Source of the DNA: Syntrophomonas sp. | GTDB taxonomy: Bacteria; Bacillota; Syntrophomonadia; Syntrophomonadales; Syntrophomonadaceae | Assembly: GCA_028709355.1 (NCBI GenBank) | Contig: JAQVXF010000079.1 | Coordinates: 1 to 5,851, forward strand | Length of the DNA stretch: 5,851 nucleotides | Direction of reading: 5' to 3' | Shown here: positions 1 through 4,329 of the stretch, one piece after another | Layout of the letters: every line of letters starts with the position of its first letter | Position numbering within the stretch: position 1 is the first letter of the stretch | Notes under the pieces: model-generated | Told to the model about the DNA's origin: nothing | Seen by the model: only the letters and a program-made list of their open reading frames with translations | The model's database searches: none | Translations under genes and position numbers: made by a program

Positions 1-164
1 CAGCGGTGGCGCCAGTACTCGACAGGGGTCGCTATTTATTCGGCTCCGGCATCGTCGATAGACGCTTGCCATCTGTTAAAATGGCTCTGCAAGATAACGG
101 TTTTGAAATCGATCAGGTTCTGCAGGATGTTGATTGGATCGGTGTGGCTGCCCGTCGCCGCTGA
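1..164 (+). CDS. prmA: Ribosomal protein L11 methyltransferase, C-terminal end (partial)
   Basis: This is the last 53 codons of a gene that begins before the window, read in the frame that ends at the TGA at 162-164. PrmA is a cytoplasmic SAM-dependent enzyme that trimethylates ribosomal protein L11. The visible tail fits the end of its Rossmann methyltransferase fold: a GRYLFGSGIVD segment matches the 'G-Y-l-SGIi' strand near the family C-terminus. An amphipathic helix follows, and the protein closes with a DWIGVAARRR strand that corresponds to the family's 'eW-al-a-rr' ending. The SAM-binding motifs lie upstream and cannot be seen. In many Firmicutes prmA is followed by rsmE and mtaB; here mtaB follows after 84 bases. 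The family call rests on this short tail and on the neighbour, so it is good but not certain. Confidence 0.8.
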   Translation, partial: AVAPVLDRGRYLFGSGIVDRRLPSVKMALQDNGFEIDQVLQDVDWIGVAARRR

Positions 165-248
165 AAGGGCGATGGGGATGAGTCCGACACAGGCCCCAAC
201 CCGCCCTGCCTGTATTAGTACAGTTACAACAAAGATTGGAAGAGGAAA
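165..248 (+). other. prmA-mtaB junction with two hairpins and a mini-ORF
   Basis: This short spacer lies where rsmE often sits in related genomes. It holds an imperfect hairpin with outer arms AGGGCG (166-171) and CGCCCT (202-207) and inner GGGG (174-177) and CCCC (194-197). A small hairpin, CTGTA-TTAG-TACAG (210-223), follows. Neither has a T tract, so neither looks like an intrinsic terminator, and transcription probably continues into mtaB. An ATG-initiated reading frame of 26 codons runs from 172 to a TGA at 250-252, overlapping the mtaB TTG start. No sigma-A promoter is convincing here. Confidence 0.45.
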
Positions 249-1556
249 TTGAAAAGGATATCGTTTCATACCTTGGGCTGCAAAGTAAACCAGGTGGAGA
301 CTGAACAAATGATAGAGGATTTCCTCCGGCGGGGTTACCAGGTTAATGAATTTGGTGACCCTGCTGACGTTTGCGTCATCAATACCTGTACAGTGACTCA
401 TATCAGCGACCGCAAATCCAGGGCCATGTTGCGGCGGGCGATGCGGGCCAACCCAGGCACCTTGGTGGTGGCTACCGGGTGCATGGCCCAGGCTGACGCC
501 GAACAGCTTAGCCGGTTGGAAGGTATCGGCTTGGTGGTGGGTAACCAGGCTAAGGAGCAGATTGCCGATATCGTAGAGGATTATCTGACCGGGCGGGCGT
601 CGGACCGGGTGGTTGGGCTGGAATCTGCGCGAGCGGGCAGTTTCTTGAAGCCCTGTCTCTACTCCCATCAACATCTGCGCACCCGGGCCTTTGTCAAGAT
701 ACAGGACGGTTGCCAGAGTTTTTGTTCCTACTGTATTGTGCCTTTCGTCCGGGGTAGGGTGCGCAGTAAGAGGCCTGAGGATGTAGTCGCGGAGATGGTG
801 CAATTGATATCACTGGGCTACAAGGAGATCGTCCTCACCGGCATACACACCGGATTATACGGGATGGACCTGGAAGGGTGGGATTTAGAACGTCTGCTTG
901 AGCATATCCTGGCTGAGGTAGACGGGGTTTACCGCATCCGCCTGAGTTCTATCGAACCCAGGGAGGTAAATGCCCGACTGTTGGGGTTGATGTCCAGCGA
1001 ACCCAAGATCTGCCGGCATTTACATGTACCTCTGCAAAGCGGCAGCGACCGCATCCTGGCGTCCATGGGCCGCAGTTATACCGGGGAACACTACCGGCAG
1101 TTGCTGCTGGAGGCACTGGAGATGATTCCGGGGATAGCCCTGACCGCTGACGTTATGGTTGGATATCCGGGTGAAACCGAGGCTGATTTTCGGGCCACCT
1201 TTGATTTGCTGGAAGCTCTGCCCATATTTGAACTGCATGTATTCAAATATTCCCAACGGGCCGGAACCCGAGCGGCTGAGATGGGCGGACAGGTGGAGGG
1301 GGAGGTCAAACAGCACCGCAGTCAGGCGTTGTTGAGCTTGGCCGATGCCAAGAGGGATCAATTCATCCGCAAGCAGGTGGGGTCGTCACTAACGGTCCTG
1401 GTGGAAAGAACCGTAGCCGACAATATATATACGGGTCGCAGTGATAACTACCTGGAGGTGCGGTTTGCTTCCCCTGCTGATGTGGTAGGTGAGCTGGTCG
1501 AGGTAAGTTTGAAGCAGGCCAGTAATAGCTTCGCCTTAGGGTGTACCGGTGCCTGA
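249..1556 (+). CDS. mtaB: tRNA (N6-threonylcarbamoyladenosine(37)-C2)-methylthiotransferase
   Basis: MtaB converts t6A37 of ANN-decoding tRNAs to ms2t6A, using two [4Fe-4S] clusters and SAM, in the cytoplasm. The 435-residue protein has the full family architecture. An N-terminal UPF0004 domain (about 1-120) carries cluster ligands C11 (HTLGCKVNQ), C47 (INTCTVT) and C78 (ATGCMAQ). A radical-SAM domain (about 140-370) has the CxxxCxxC motif C155-C159-C162 (DGCQSFCSYC). A TRAM-like RNA-binding tail covers about 373-435. The HTLGCKVNQ opening and the DRKSR motif separate MtaB from MiaB and RimO. The TTG start at 249 is preferred because it gives the expected N-terminus and follows a purine-rich GGAAGAGG ribosome site (238-245). 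The stop of a 26-codon upstream frame overlaps this start (TTGA), so translational coupling is possible. Length and motifs are intact. Confidence 0.95.
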   Translation: MKRISFHTLGCKVNQVETEQMIEDFLRRGYQVNEFGDPADVCVINTCTVTHISDRKSRAMLRRAMRANPGTLVVATGCMAQADAEQLSRLEGIGLVVGNQAKEQIADIVEDYLTGRASDRVVGLESARAGSFLKPCLYSHQHLRTRAFVKIQDGCQSFCSYCIVPFVRGRVRSKRPEDVVAEMVQLISLGYKEIVLTGIHTGLYGMDLEGWDLERLLEHILAEVDGVYRIRLSSIEPREVNARLLGLMSSEPKICRHLHVPLQSGSDRILASMGRSYTGEHYRQLLLEALEMIPGIALTADVMVGYPGETEADFRATFDLLEALPIFELHVFKYSQRAGTRAAEMGGQVEGEVKQHRSQALLSLADAKRDQFIRKQVGSSLTVLVERTVADNIYTGRSDNYLEVRFASPADVVGELVEVSLKQASNSFALGCTGA

Positions 1557-1717
1557 ACCTGGTCGCCCGGGTATGGACCCGAGAAAGAAAGGGGGGTGAC
1601 AAACAAAAGCAAATGTAATAATATAACATTAATGGGATTAGCCTGGGGCGGCTGGGGGTGATGGCGGCAGCAGAGGTCCCATTAATTTGCATCATAAGTG
1701 ATTGGAGATGGAATCGA
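1557..1717 (+). other. mtaB-ydbC intergenic region
   Basis: This 161-base spacer contains a CGGGT-ATGG-ACCCG hairpin (1568-1581) with no T tract, an orphan Shine-Dalgarno-like AAAGGGGGGTGACAAAC (1588-1604), a 10-bp perfect inverted repeat (1628-1637 with 1677-1686) and a G-rich stretch inside that repeat. A 21-codon GTG frame runs from 1596 to a TGA at 1659-1661. No -35/-10 pair is convincing, so ydbC may be read through from mtaB. Confidence 0.4.
1628..1686 (+). repeat. 10-bp perfect inverted repeat upstream of ydbC
   Basis: The arms are ATTAATGGGA (1628-1637) and TCCCATTAAT (1677-1686), exact reverse complements. Two further G-U pairs are possible inward, leaving a loop of about 35 bases. 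The loop is G-rich (runs at 1645-1648, 1654-1658 and 1663-1667) and carries the alternative ydbC starts GTG 1658 and ATG 1661. The right arm ends in a short TTT, but no real terminator T tract follows. Its function is unknown; an RNA hairpin in the ydbC leader is the simplest reading. Confidence 0.5.
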
Positions 1718-1957
1718 ATGTCGGACTTCACCTACGAAATCACCAGAAATTTGGGTGTCTTGTCGGAAAGCACCAAGGGGTGGCGGACCGAAGTGAACCT
1801 GGTCCGCTGGAATGAGCGCAGACCCAAGTTGGATATCAGGGACTGGGGACCAGAGCACAGCAAGATAGGCAAAGGTATCAGTTTGAACACCGAGGAAACG
1901 GCTAAACTCAAGGATATATTGGATGAGTTACTGGTTCCCAGTCAACAATCTGATTGA
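1718..1957 (+). CDS. ydbC: YdbC-type PC4-like single-stranded nucleic-acid-binding protein
   Basis: This 79-residue protein matches the YdbC family (formerly DUF2128). Its Lactococcus member has a PC4-like fold and binds single-stranded DNA. The signature segments are visible: an N-terminal strand (FTYEITRNLGVLSES), the conserved KGWRTEVNLVRWN strand (20-32), then PKLDIRDW-PEHSKIGKGISL (36-56), and a C-terminal helix (about 57-72) that in PC4 folds supports the dimer. The basic and aromatic residues between 20 and 43 are the likely nucleic-acid contact surface. ATG 1718 is chosen because homologues begin at this point and a GGAG lies at 1704-1707. The in-frame starts GTG 1658 and ATG 1661 would add about 20 unconserved residues. 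Its cellular role is not established; replication, repair or transcription are all possible. Confidence 0.88.
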   Translation: MSDFTYEITRNLGVLSESTKGWRTEVNLVRWNERRPKLDIRDWGPEHSKIGKGISLNTEETAKLKDILDELLVPSQQSD

Positions 1958-2028
1958 TAGGGAAGGGAATTGAGCCAGCGGTTAAGAATTTACTGCCAAC
2001 CGATGCGGATTTGTTGTCCTAGTGCCTC

Positions 2029-2056
2029 TTGTATTAGGGCTATTATCTGATAAAAT
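2029..2056 (+). promoter_or_regulatory. Probable sigma-A extended -10 promoter for hinT
   Basis: A TTGTAT -35 (2029-2034) and a TAAAAT -10 (2051-2056) are 16 bases apart. A TG dinucleotide at 2048-2049 gives the TGn extended -10 form. Transcription would start near 2063, about 84 bases before the HIT start and only about 10 bases before the ATG at 2073. This is a pattern match only. Confidence 0.45.
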
Positions 2057-2129
2057 TAGGGAAGTAACGCTAATGACAGATTTATCTGCTGCTATTACCG
2101 TCTTCTTGGATATCGATAAGCCTTATGCA

Positions 2130-2140
2130 AAAGGAGGTGA
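2130..2140 (+). promoter_or_regulatory. Near-perfect ribosome binding site of hinT
   Basis: AAAGGAGGTGA matches almost the whole anti-Shine-Dalgarno tail of 16S rRNA. It sits six bases before the GTG at 2147, which fixes that GTG as the start. A similar AAAGGGGGGTGACAAAC lies at 1588-1604 without an obvious gene behind it. Confidence 0.85.
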
Positions 2141-2146
2141 CAAACT

Positions 2147-2497
2147 GTGACTGCGCCCGATTGCCTGTTCTGCAAGATGGCAGCCAAAGACATTGCGGCC
2201 GATGTGATTTATGAGGATGACAACCTGATCGCTGTACGCGATATAAATCCAGCTGCGCCAGTACATTTCCTGATAATCCCTAGGGTTCACATCGATTCAT
2301 TGAACCAAGCTGGACCCGAACACACCGAGATGCTGGGGAGCATACAGTTATTAGCCTCGCGTTTGGCTCATGAAGAAGGTATCGCTGCACAGGGTTTTCG
2401 CCTGGTAGCCAATTGTGGTAATTGGGGGGGGCAGTCCATTTTCCACCTGCATTATCACGTACTGGGCGGCAAACCAATGGGTTGGCCTCCCGAATAA
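2147..2497 (+). CDS. hinT: HinT-type histidine triad nucleotide-binding protein
   Basis: This 116-residue protein is a HIT-superfamily hydrolase or transferase of the Hint branch. Such enzymes cleave purine nucleoside phosphoramidates and aminoacyl-adenylates in the cytoplasm and are usually homodimers. The histidine triad H100-L-H102-Y-H104-V-L is intact, preceded by GGQ (94-96) and followed by LGG. H102 is the expected nucleophile by family analogy. An N-terminal CLFC (C6, C9), with H48 of the PRVHI segment and a triad histidine, could bind zinc as in some bacterial HIT proteins; this is inference. The central DINPAAPVHFLIIPRVHI and the C-terminal GWPPE are typical of clostridial relatives. 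The GTG start is set by the strong ribosome site at 2130-2140. The start overlaps the TGA of an upstream mini-ORF (GTGA, 2147-2150). HIT next to rpsU is a common Firmicutes arrangement. Confidence 0.94.
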   Translation: MTAPDCLFCKMAAKDIAADVIYEDDNLIAVRDINPAAPVHFLIIPRVHIDSLNQAGPEHTEMLGSIQLLASRLAHEEGIAAQGFRLVANCGNWGGQSIFHLHYHVLGGKPMGWPPE

Positions 2498-2499
2498 TC

Positions 2500-2529
2500 T
2501 TGACTTAAAGCCATTAAGAAATGTAGAAT
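2500..2529 (+). promoter_or_regulatory. Sigma-A-type promoter of rpsU
   Basis: TTGACT (2500-2505, five of six to the -35 consensus) and TAGAAT (2524-2529, five of six to the -10) are separated by 18 bases, just after the HIT stop codon. An overlapping TATAAT at 2529-2534 is a better hexamer but is badly spaced. The start would fall near 2536, giving an rpsU leader of about 36 bases. A CTTAA-N5-TTAAG inverted repeat (2504-2518) lies between the two boxes. Confidence 0.65.
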
Positions 2530-2572
2530 ATAATGGCGTCTATCAGCCCGGTCAGGTGAGGGGAGGGATATT

Positions 2573-2749
2573 ATGAGCGAAGTTAAAGTAGGAAAAAACG
2601 AATCCCTGGACAGTGCTCTTAAGCGGTTTAAAAGAACTTGCCAGAAGTCTGGGGTTATGCAAGATATTAGGAAACATGACCACTATGAGAAACCCAGTAT
2701 CCGCAAGAAGAAGAAGTCCGAAGCAGCCCGCAAGAAGAAGAAATTCTAA
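2573..2749 (+). CDS. rpsU: Small ribosomal subunit protein S21 (bS21)
   Basis: This 58-residue, strongly basic protein belongs to the small ribosomal subunit, near the 3' end of 16S rRNA at the anti-Shine-Dalgarno region. The family signature is complete: VKVGKNESLDSALKRFKR at the N-terminus, a central CQKSGVMQDIRKHDHYEKPS, and a lysine- and arginine-rich tail ending KKKKF. Length is normal. The ATG at 2573 follows a purine-rich site with GGGAGGG at 2561-2567, spacing five. The gene has its own promoter (2500-2529) and a hairpin terminator at 2769-2802, so it can be transcribed alone, as suits a ribosomal protein. In many Firmicutes yqeY comes next; here a membrane miniprotein does. Confidence 0.97.
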   Translation: MSEVKVGKNESLDSALKRFKRTCQKSGVMQDIRKHDHYEKPSIRKKKKSEAARKKKKF

Positions 2750-2768
2750 ACATTTGGATATGCGAACG

Positions 2769-2802
2769 AGAGTCTGGTGGGCAATGCTTACCAGGCTCTT
2801 TT
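2769..2802 (+). terminator. Probable rho-independent terminator after rpsU
   Basis: A 10-bp stem (AGAGTCTGGT at 2769-2778, ACCAGGCTCT at 2790-2799) with a single G-U pair encloses an 11-base loop and is followed by a short T run ending at 2802. The T tract is brief (four T, then GG), so readthrough into the next small gene is likely. Confidence 0.55.
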
Positions 2803-2839
2803 GGTAAATATTCAGCGGGGGGGATATTAGGTGTCATTC

Positions 2840-2947
2840 ATGAACAAGGGGATGCAAAACCGGAAGCAGAGGAAGGTTACAGTAGTAGTCGTGGGACTGG
2901 TTCTGTTGTCTTTTGTACTTAGTATCGTTGCGGTGGGCATCTGGTAG
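2840..2947 (+). CDS. Single-pass membrane miniprotein, 35 residues
   Basis: This short reading frame gives a basic N-terminus (MNKGMQNRKQRK, five lysine or arginine residues) and then an uninterrupted hydrophobic segment of about 22 residues (VTVVVVGLVLLSFVLSIVAV) ending GIW. That is the layout of a single-pass membrane protein with its N-terminus in the cytoplasm. ATG 2840 is preferred because AGGTG (2829-2833) sits six bases before it. GTG 2831, with the G-rich run at 2815-2823, would add three residues. The gene lies between a weak terminator after rpsU and a strong terminator at 2989-3012, which supports it as a real unit. The shape recalls the DUF4044/Prli42 family of tiny Firmicutes membrane proteins. 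I cannot confirm homology, and the function is unknown. Confidence 0.55.
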   Translation: MNKGMQNRKQRKVTVVVVGLVLLSFVLSIVAVGIW

Positions 2948-2988
2948 AACCACCCGCGGTGCGGCCAGATTTGAATTGGTTTTTCTTG

Positions 2989-3012
2989 GTGCCGGTTGAC
3001 CGGCACTTTTTT
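2989..3012 (+). terminator. Strong rho-independent terminator
   Basis: GTGCCGG (2989-2995) and CCGGCAC (3000-3006) form a perfect 7-bp GC-rich stem around a TTGA tetraloop, directly followed by six T (3007-3012). It closes the rpsU/miniprotein unit and separates it from phoH. Confidence 0.92.
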
Positions 3013-3052
3013 ATCGAATCCATTTAATAAATCAGGGATCAAGGTTAGATTA

Positions 3053-3245
3053 GGATGCCCATAATGAATCCAGACACGGAAACCAGGTATGGGTTGATCC
3101 GGTGGGGCAGCTCCTCTCCGGGCAGCGCTGCCCCGCTGCTTACTGCTGCGTATGGCGGGGTAGGGTGCAACGGGGGCAAGGGTGATGTAGTGCTGGATAT
3201 CTAGGGCTATGAGTATTGGTGGATAGCAGTCTAAACTTCTAGATA
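3053..3245 (+). ncRNA. Candidate structured RNA or leader element upstream of phoH
   Basis: Three paired blocks occur in order. Block 1: GGAT (3053-3056) with ATCC (3097-3100), enclosing CCCATA (3058-3063) with TATGGG (3088-3093). Block 2: GGGGCAGC (3104-3111) with GCTGCCCC (3127-3134), competing with a 14-bp palindrome centred at 3126/3127 and with CCCCGC (3131-3136)/GCGGGG (3155-3160). Block 3: TATCTAG (3198-3204) with CTAGATA (3239-3245), enclosing GCTAT (3206-3210) with ATAGC (3223-3227). No known riboswitch, 6S, SRP or tmRNA consensus was recognised, and no clear promoter precedes it. The call rests only on manually found pairing. Confidence 0.25.
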
Positions 3246-3270
3246 GGGCGGGCCGTCAAGGCCGGCGAAA

Positions 3271-3301
3271 TTAGCAGAAGATTCCGGTTTTATGCTATAC
3301 T
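3271..3301 (+). promoter_or_regulatory. Probable extended -10 promoter for phoH-pgpH
   Basis: TATACT (3296-3301) is preceded by TG at 3293-3294, giving the TGn extended -10 form. A weak -35, TTAGCA, lies at 3271-3276 with a 19-base spacer. Transcription would begin near 3308, about 33 bases before the phoH start. It sits downstream of the hairpin region, so that region is not in this leader. Confidence 0.6.
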
Positions 3302-3328
3302 AATCGGGAAATAATGTGATAATCGGGA
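3301..3328 (+). repeat. Direct repeat TAATCGGGA overlapping the phoH start region
   Basis: The 9-base word TAATCGGGA occurs at 3301-3309 and again at 3320-3328, with 19 bases between copy starts. The first copy covers the end of the -10 box and the likely transcription start; the second merges into the GGGAGG ribosome site (3325-3330). It could be a regulator site or a small duplication. Confidence 0.45.
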
Positions 3329-3340
3329 GGATTATGGTTT

Positions 3341-4303
3341 TTGGCCGAAAAGGAAAGTAAATACGCCATTAAGGATAACCAACATGCCGCCATCTTTTTT
3401 GGGGCGGGAGATGAAAACTTCCGCCATCTGAAGGAAATCAGCGGTGCTGACATGTCTGCCCGCGGGGCAGACATTTATGTACATGGACCTCAAGAAAAGG
3501 TGGACTATGCCCTTGAATTGATCTCCGACTTGATGGAAATTGTGGAGAGGGAAGGGCAGCTCAATATCAACGATATAACCTACATTGATAAACTGCTCCA
3601 AAAAGGGGAGAGACCCGGTTATCAGGCTATTGTCTCCGGAACCCTGATAACCACCGCCCGCGGTAAGGCCATCAAAGCCAGGACCATGGGCCAGAAGCGA
3701 TACGTTCAAGCCATCTTGAAAGATGATGTGGTTTTCAGCATTGGTCCGGCCGGTACCGGCAAGACTTATCTGGCGGTAGCTATGGCGGCCCGGGCGCTGC
3801 GCAATAAGGAAGTAGAAAGAATTATACTGGTTCGCCCGGCGGTCGAGGCTGGCGAGAAACTTGGTTTTTTACCGGGGGATCTGATCGAAAAGGTCAATCC
3901 TTATCTGAGGCCACTCTACGACAGCTTGTTTGATATACTTGGGGTGGATATCACCCAGCGTTATCTCGACAAAAACATAATCGAGATCGCCCCGTTGGCC
4001 TATATGCGGGGCAGAACCTTGAACAGTGCCTTCATAATCCTGGACGAGGCTCAGAATACCACCCCCCAACAGATGAAAATGTTTCTTACCCGCCTTGGTT
4101 TCGGGTCGCAAACGGTGGTAACCGGGGACATTACCCAGGTGGATCTGCCCCGGGAGGAGTATTCCGGACTGATCGAGATCCAGAAGATTTTAAGCGGGAT
4201 CAAGGGTATCTCTTTCGAGTACTTGGGCAAAGAGGACGTCGTGCGCCATCCCCTGGTCCAGAAGATCATAAGCGCTTATGAAATTTTCGAATCCCAACAT
4301 TGA
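3341..4303 (+). CDS. phoH: PhoH-family ATPase
   Basis: This 320-residue cytoplasmic protein is a PhoH-like P-loop ATPase, a family linked to RNA metabolism and often found beside ybeY and the 7TM-HD gene. Its exact biochemical role is not settled. An N-terminal KH-like region (about 15-68) precedes the ATPase domain (about 112-315). Walker A is GPAGTGKT (135-142, K141). Walker B is FIILDEAQN (231-239, D235 and E236). TGD (261-263) and ILVRPAVEAGEKLGFLPGD (162-180) are also family hallmarks. Length is normal. The TTG at 3341 is the only useful in-frame start near the GGGAGG at 3325-3330, though spacing is long at ten bases. An out-of-frame ATG at 3334, closer to the ribosome site, opens an 8-codon frame that overlaps it. 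The next gene starts 26 bases after the stop, so the two form an operon. Confidence 0.95.
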   Translation: MAEKESKYAIKDNQHAAIFFGAGDENFRHLKEISGADMSARGADIYVHGPQEKVDYALELISDLMEIVEREGQLNINDITYIDKLLQKGERPGYQAIVSGTLITTARGKAIKARTMGQKRYVQAILKDDVVFSIGPAGTGKTYLAVAMAARALRNKEVERIILVRPAVEAGEKLGFLPGDLIEKVNPYLRPLYDSLFDILGVDITQRYLDKNIIEIAPLAYMRGRTLNSAFIILDEAQNTTPQQMKMFLTRLGFGSQTVVTGDITQVDLPREEYSGLIEIQKILSGIKGISFEYLGKEDVVRHPLVQKIISAYEIFESQH

Positions 4304-4329
4304 GATAATCCCCCGTTGAGGAGAATGAC

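Larger units (their letters stand above)
1958..2146 (+). other. ydbC-hinT intergenic region
   Basis: This 189-base spacer holds a probable extended -10 promoter (2029-2056) and an unusually good ribosome site (2130-2140) for the HIT gene. It also holds a reading frame open from 1986 to a TGA at 2148-2150, with possible starts GTG 2022 and ATG 2073. No terminator hairpin with a T tract is visible after ydbC. Confidence 0.4.
3013..3340 (+). other. 330-base gene-poor region upstream of phoH
   Basis: No recognisable protein gene lies here. The first half is rich in inverted repeats: 3053-3100, 3104-3134 with an alternative pairing at 3131-3160, and a nested pair at 3198-3245. A 49-codon ATG frame (3055-3204) ends in TAG; its product resembles nothing I know, and its ribosome site (AAGG at 3041-3044) is poorly placed. 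The second half carries the phoH promoter (3271-3301), a direct repeat of TAATCGGGA (3301-3309 and 3320-3328) and the phoH ribosome site. In other Firmicutes yqeY, yqfC and yqfD lie between rpsU and phoH. I see no remnant of them. Confidence 0.5.

Noticed and set aside
166..223. Hairpins after prmA as a rho-independent terminator
   Set aside because: Neither hairpin is followed by a T run; readthrough into mtaB is more likely.
36..803. 255-residue open frame on the minus strand over prmA and mtaB
   Set aside because: It lies antisense to most of the first half of mtaB, whose catalytic cysteines and family motifs are intact on the + strand. The antisense product has no recognisable domain.
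1568..1581. CGGGT-ATGG-ACCCG hairpin as an mtaB terminator
   Set aside because: The stem is only five base pairs and is followed by purines, not a T tract.
1658..1717. N-terminal extension of ydbC from GTG 1658 or ATG 1661
   Set aside because: YdbC homologues begin at the MSDFTYEI position. The extra 20 or so residues look like untranslated leader and fall inside an inverted repeat.
2613..2807. 64-residue + strand frame overlapping rpsU
   Set aside because: It is an off-frame shadow of rpsU; the true 58-residue S21 reading frame at 2573-2749 has a full family match.
2996..3028. Promoter with TTGACC as -35 (in the loop and arm of the terminator) and TTTAAT as -10
   Set aside because: The spacer would be 21 bases, too long for sigma-A, and no other -10 is well placed.
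3013..3340. A known riboswitch, 6S RNA, SRP RNA, tmRNA or tRNA in the phoH upstream gap
   Set aside because: None of the conserved core sequences of these RNAs was found by eye. The region is therefore left as an unassigned structured candidate.
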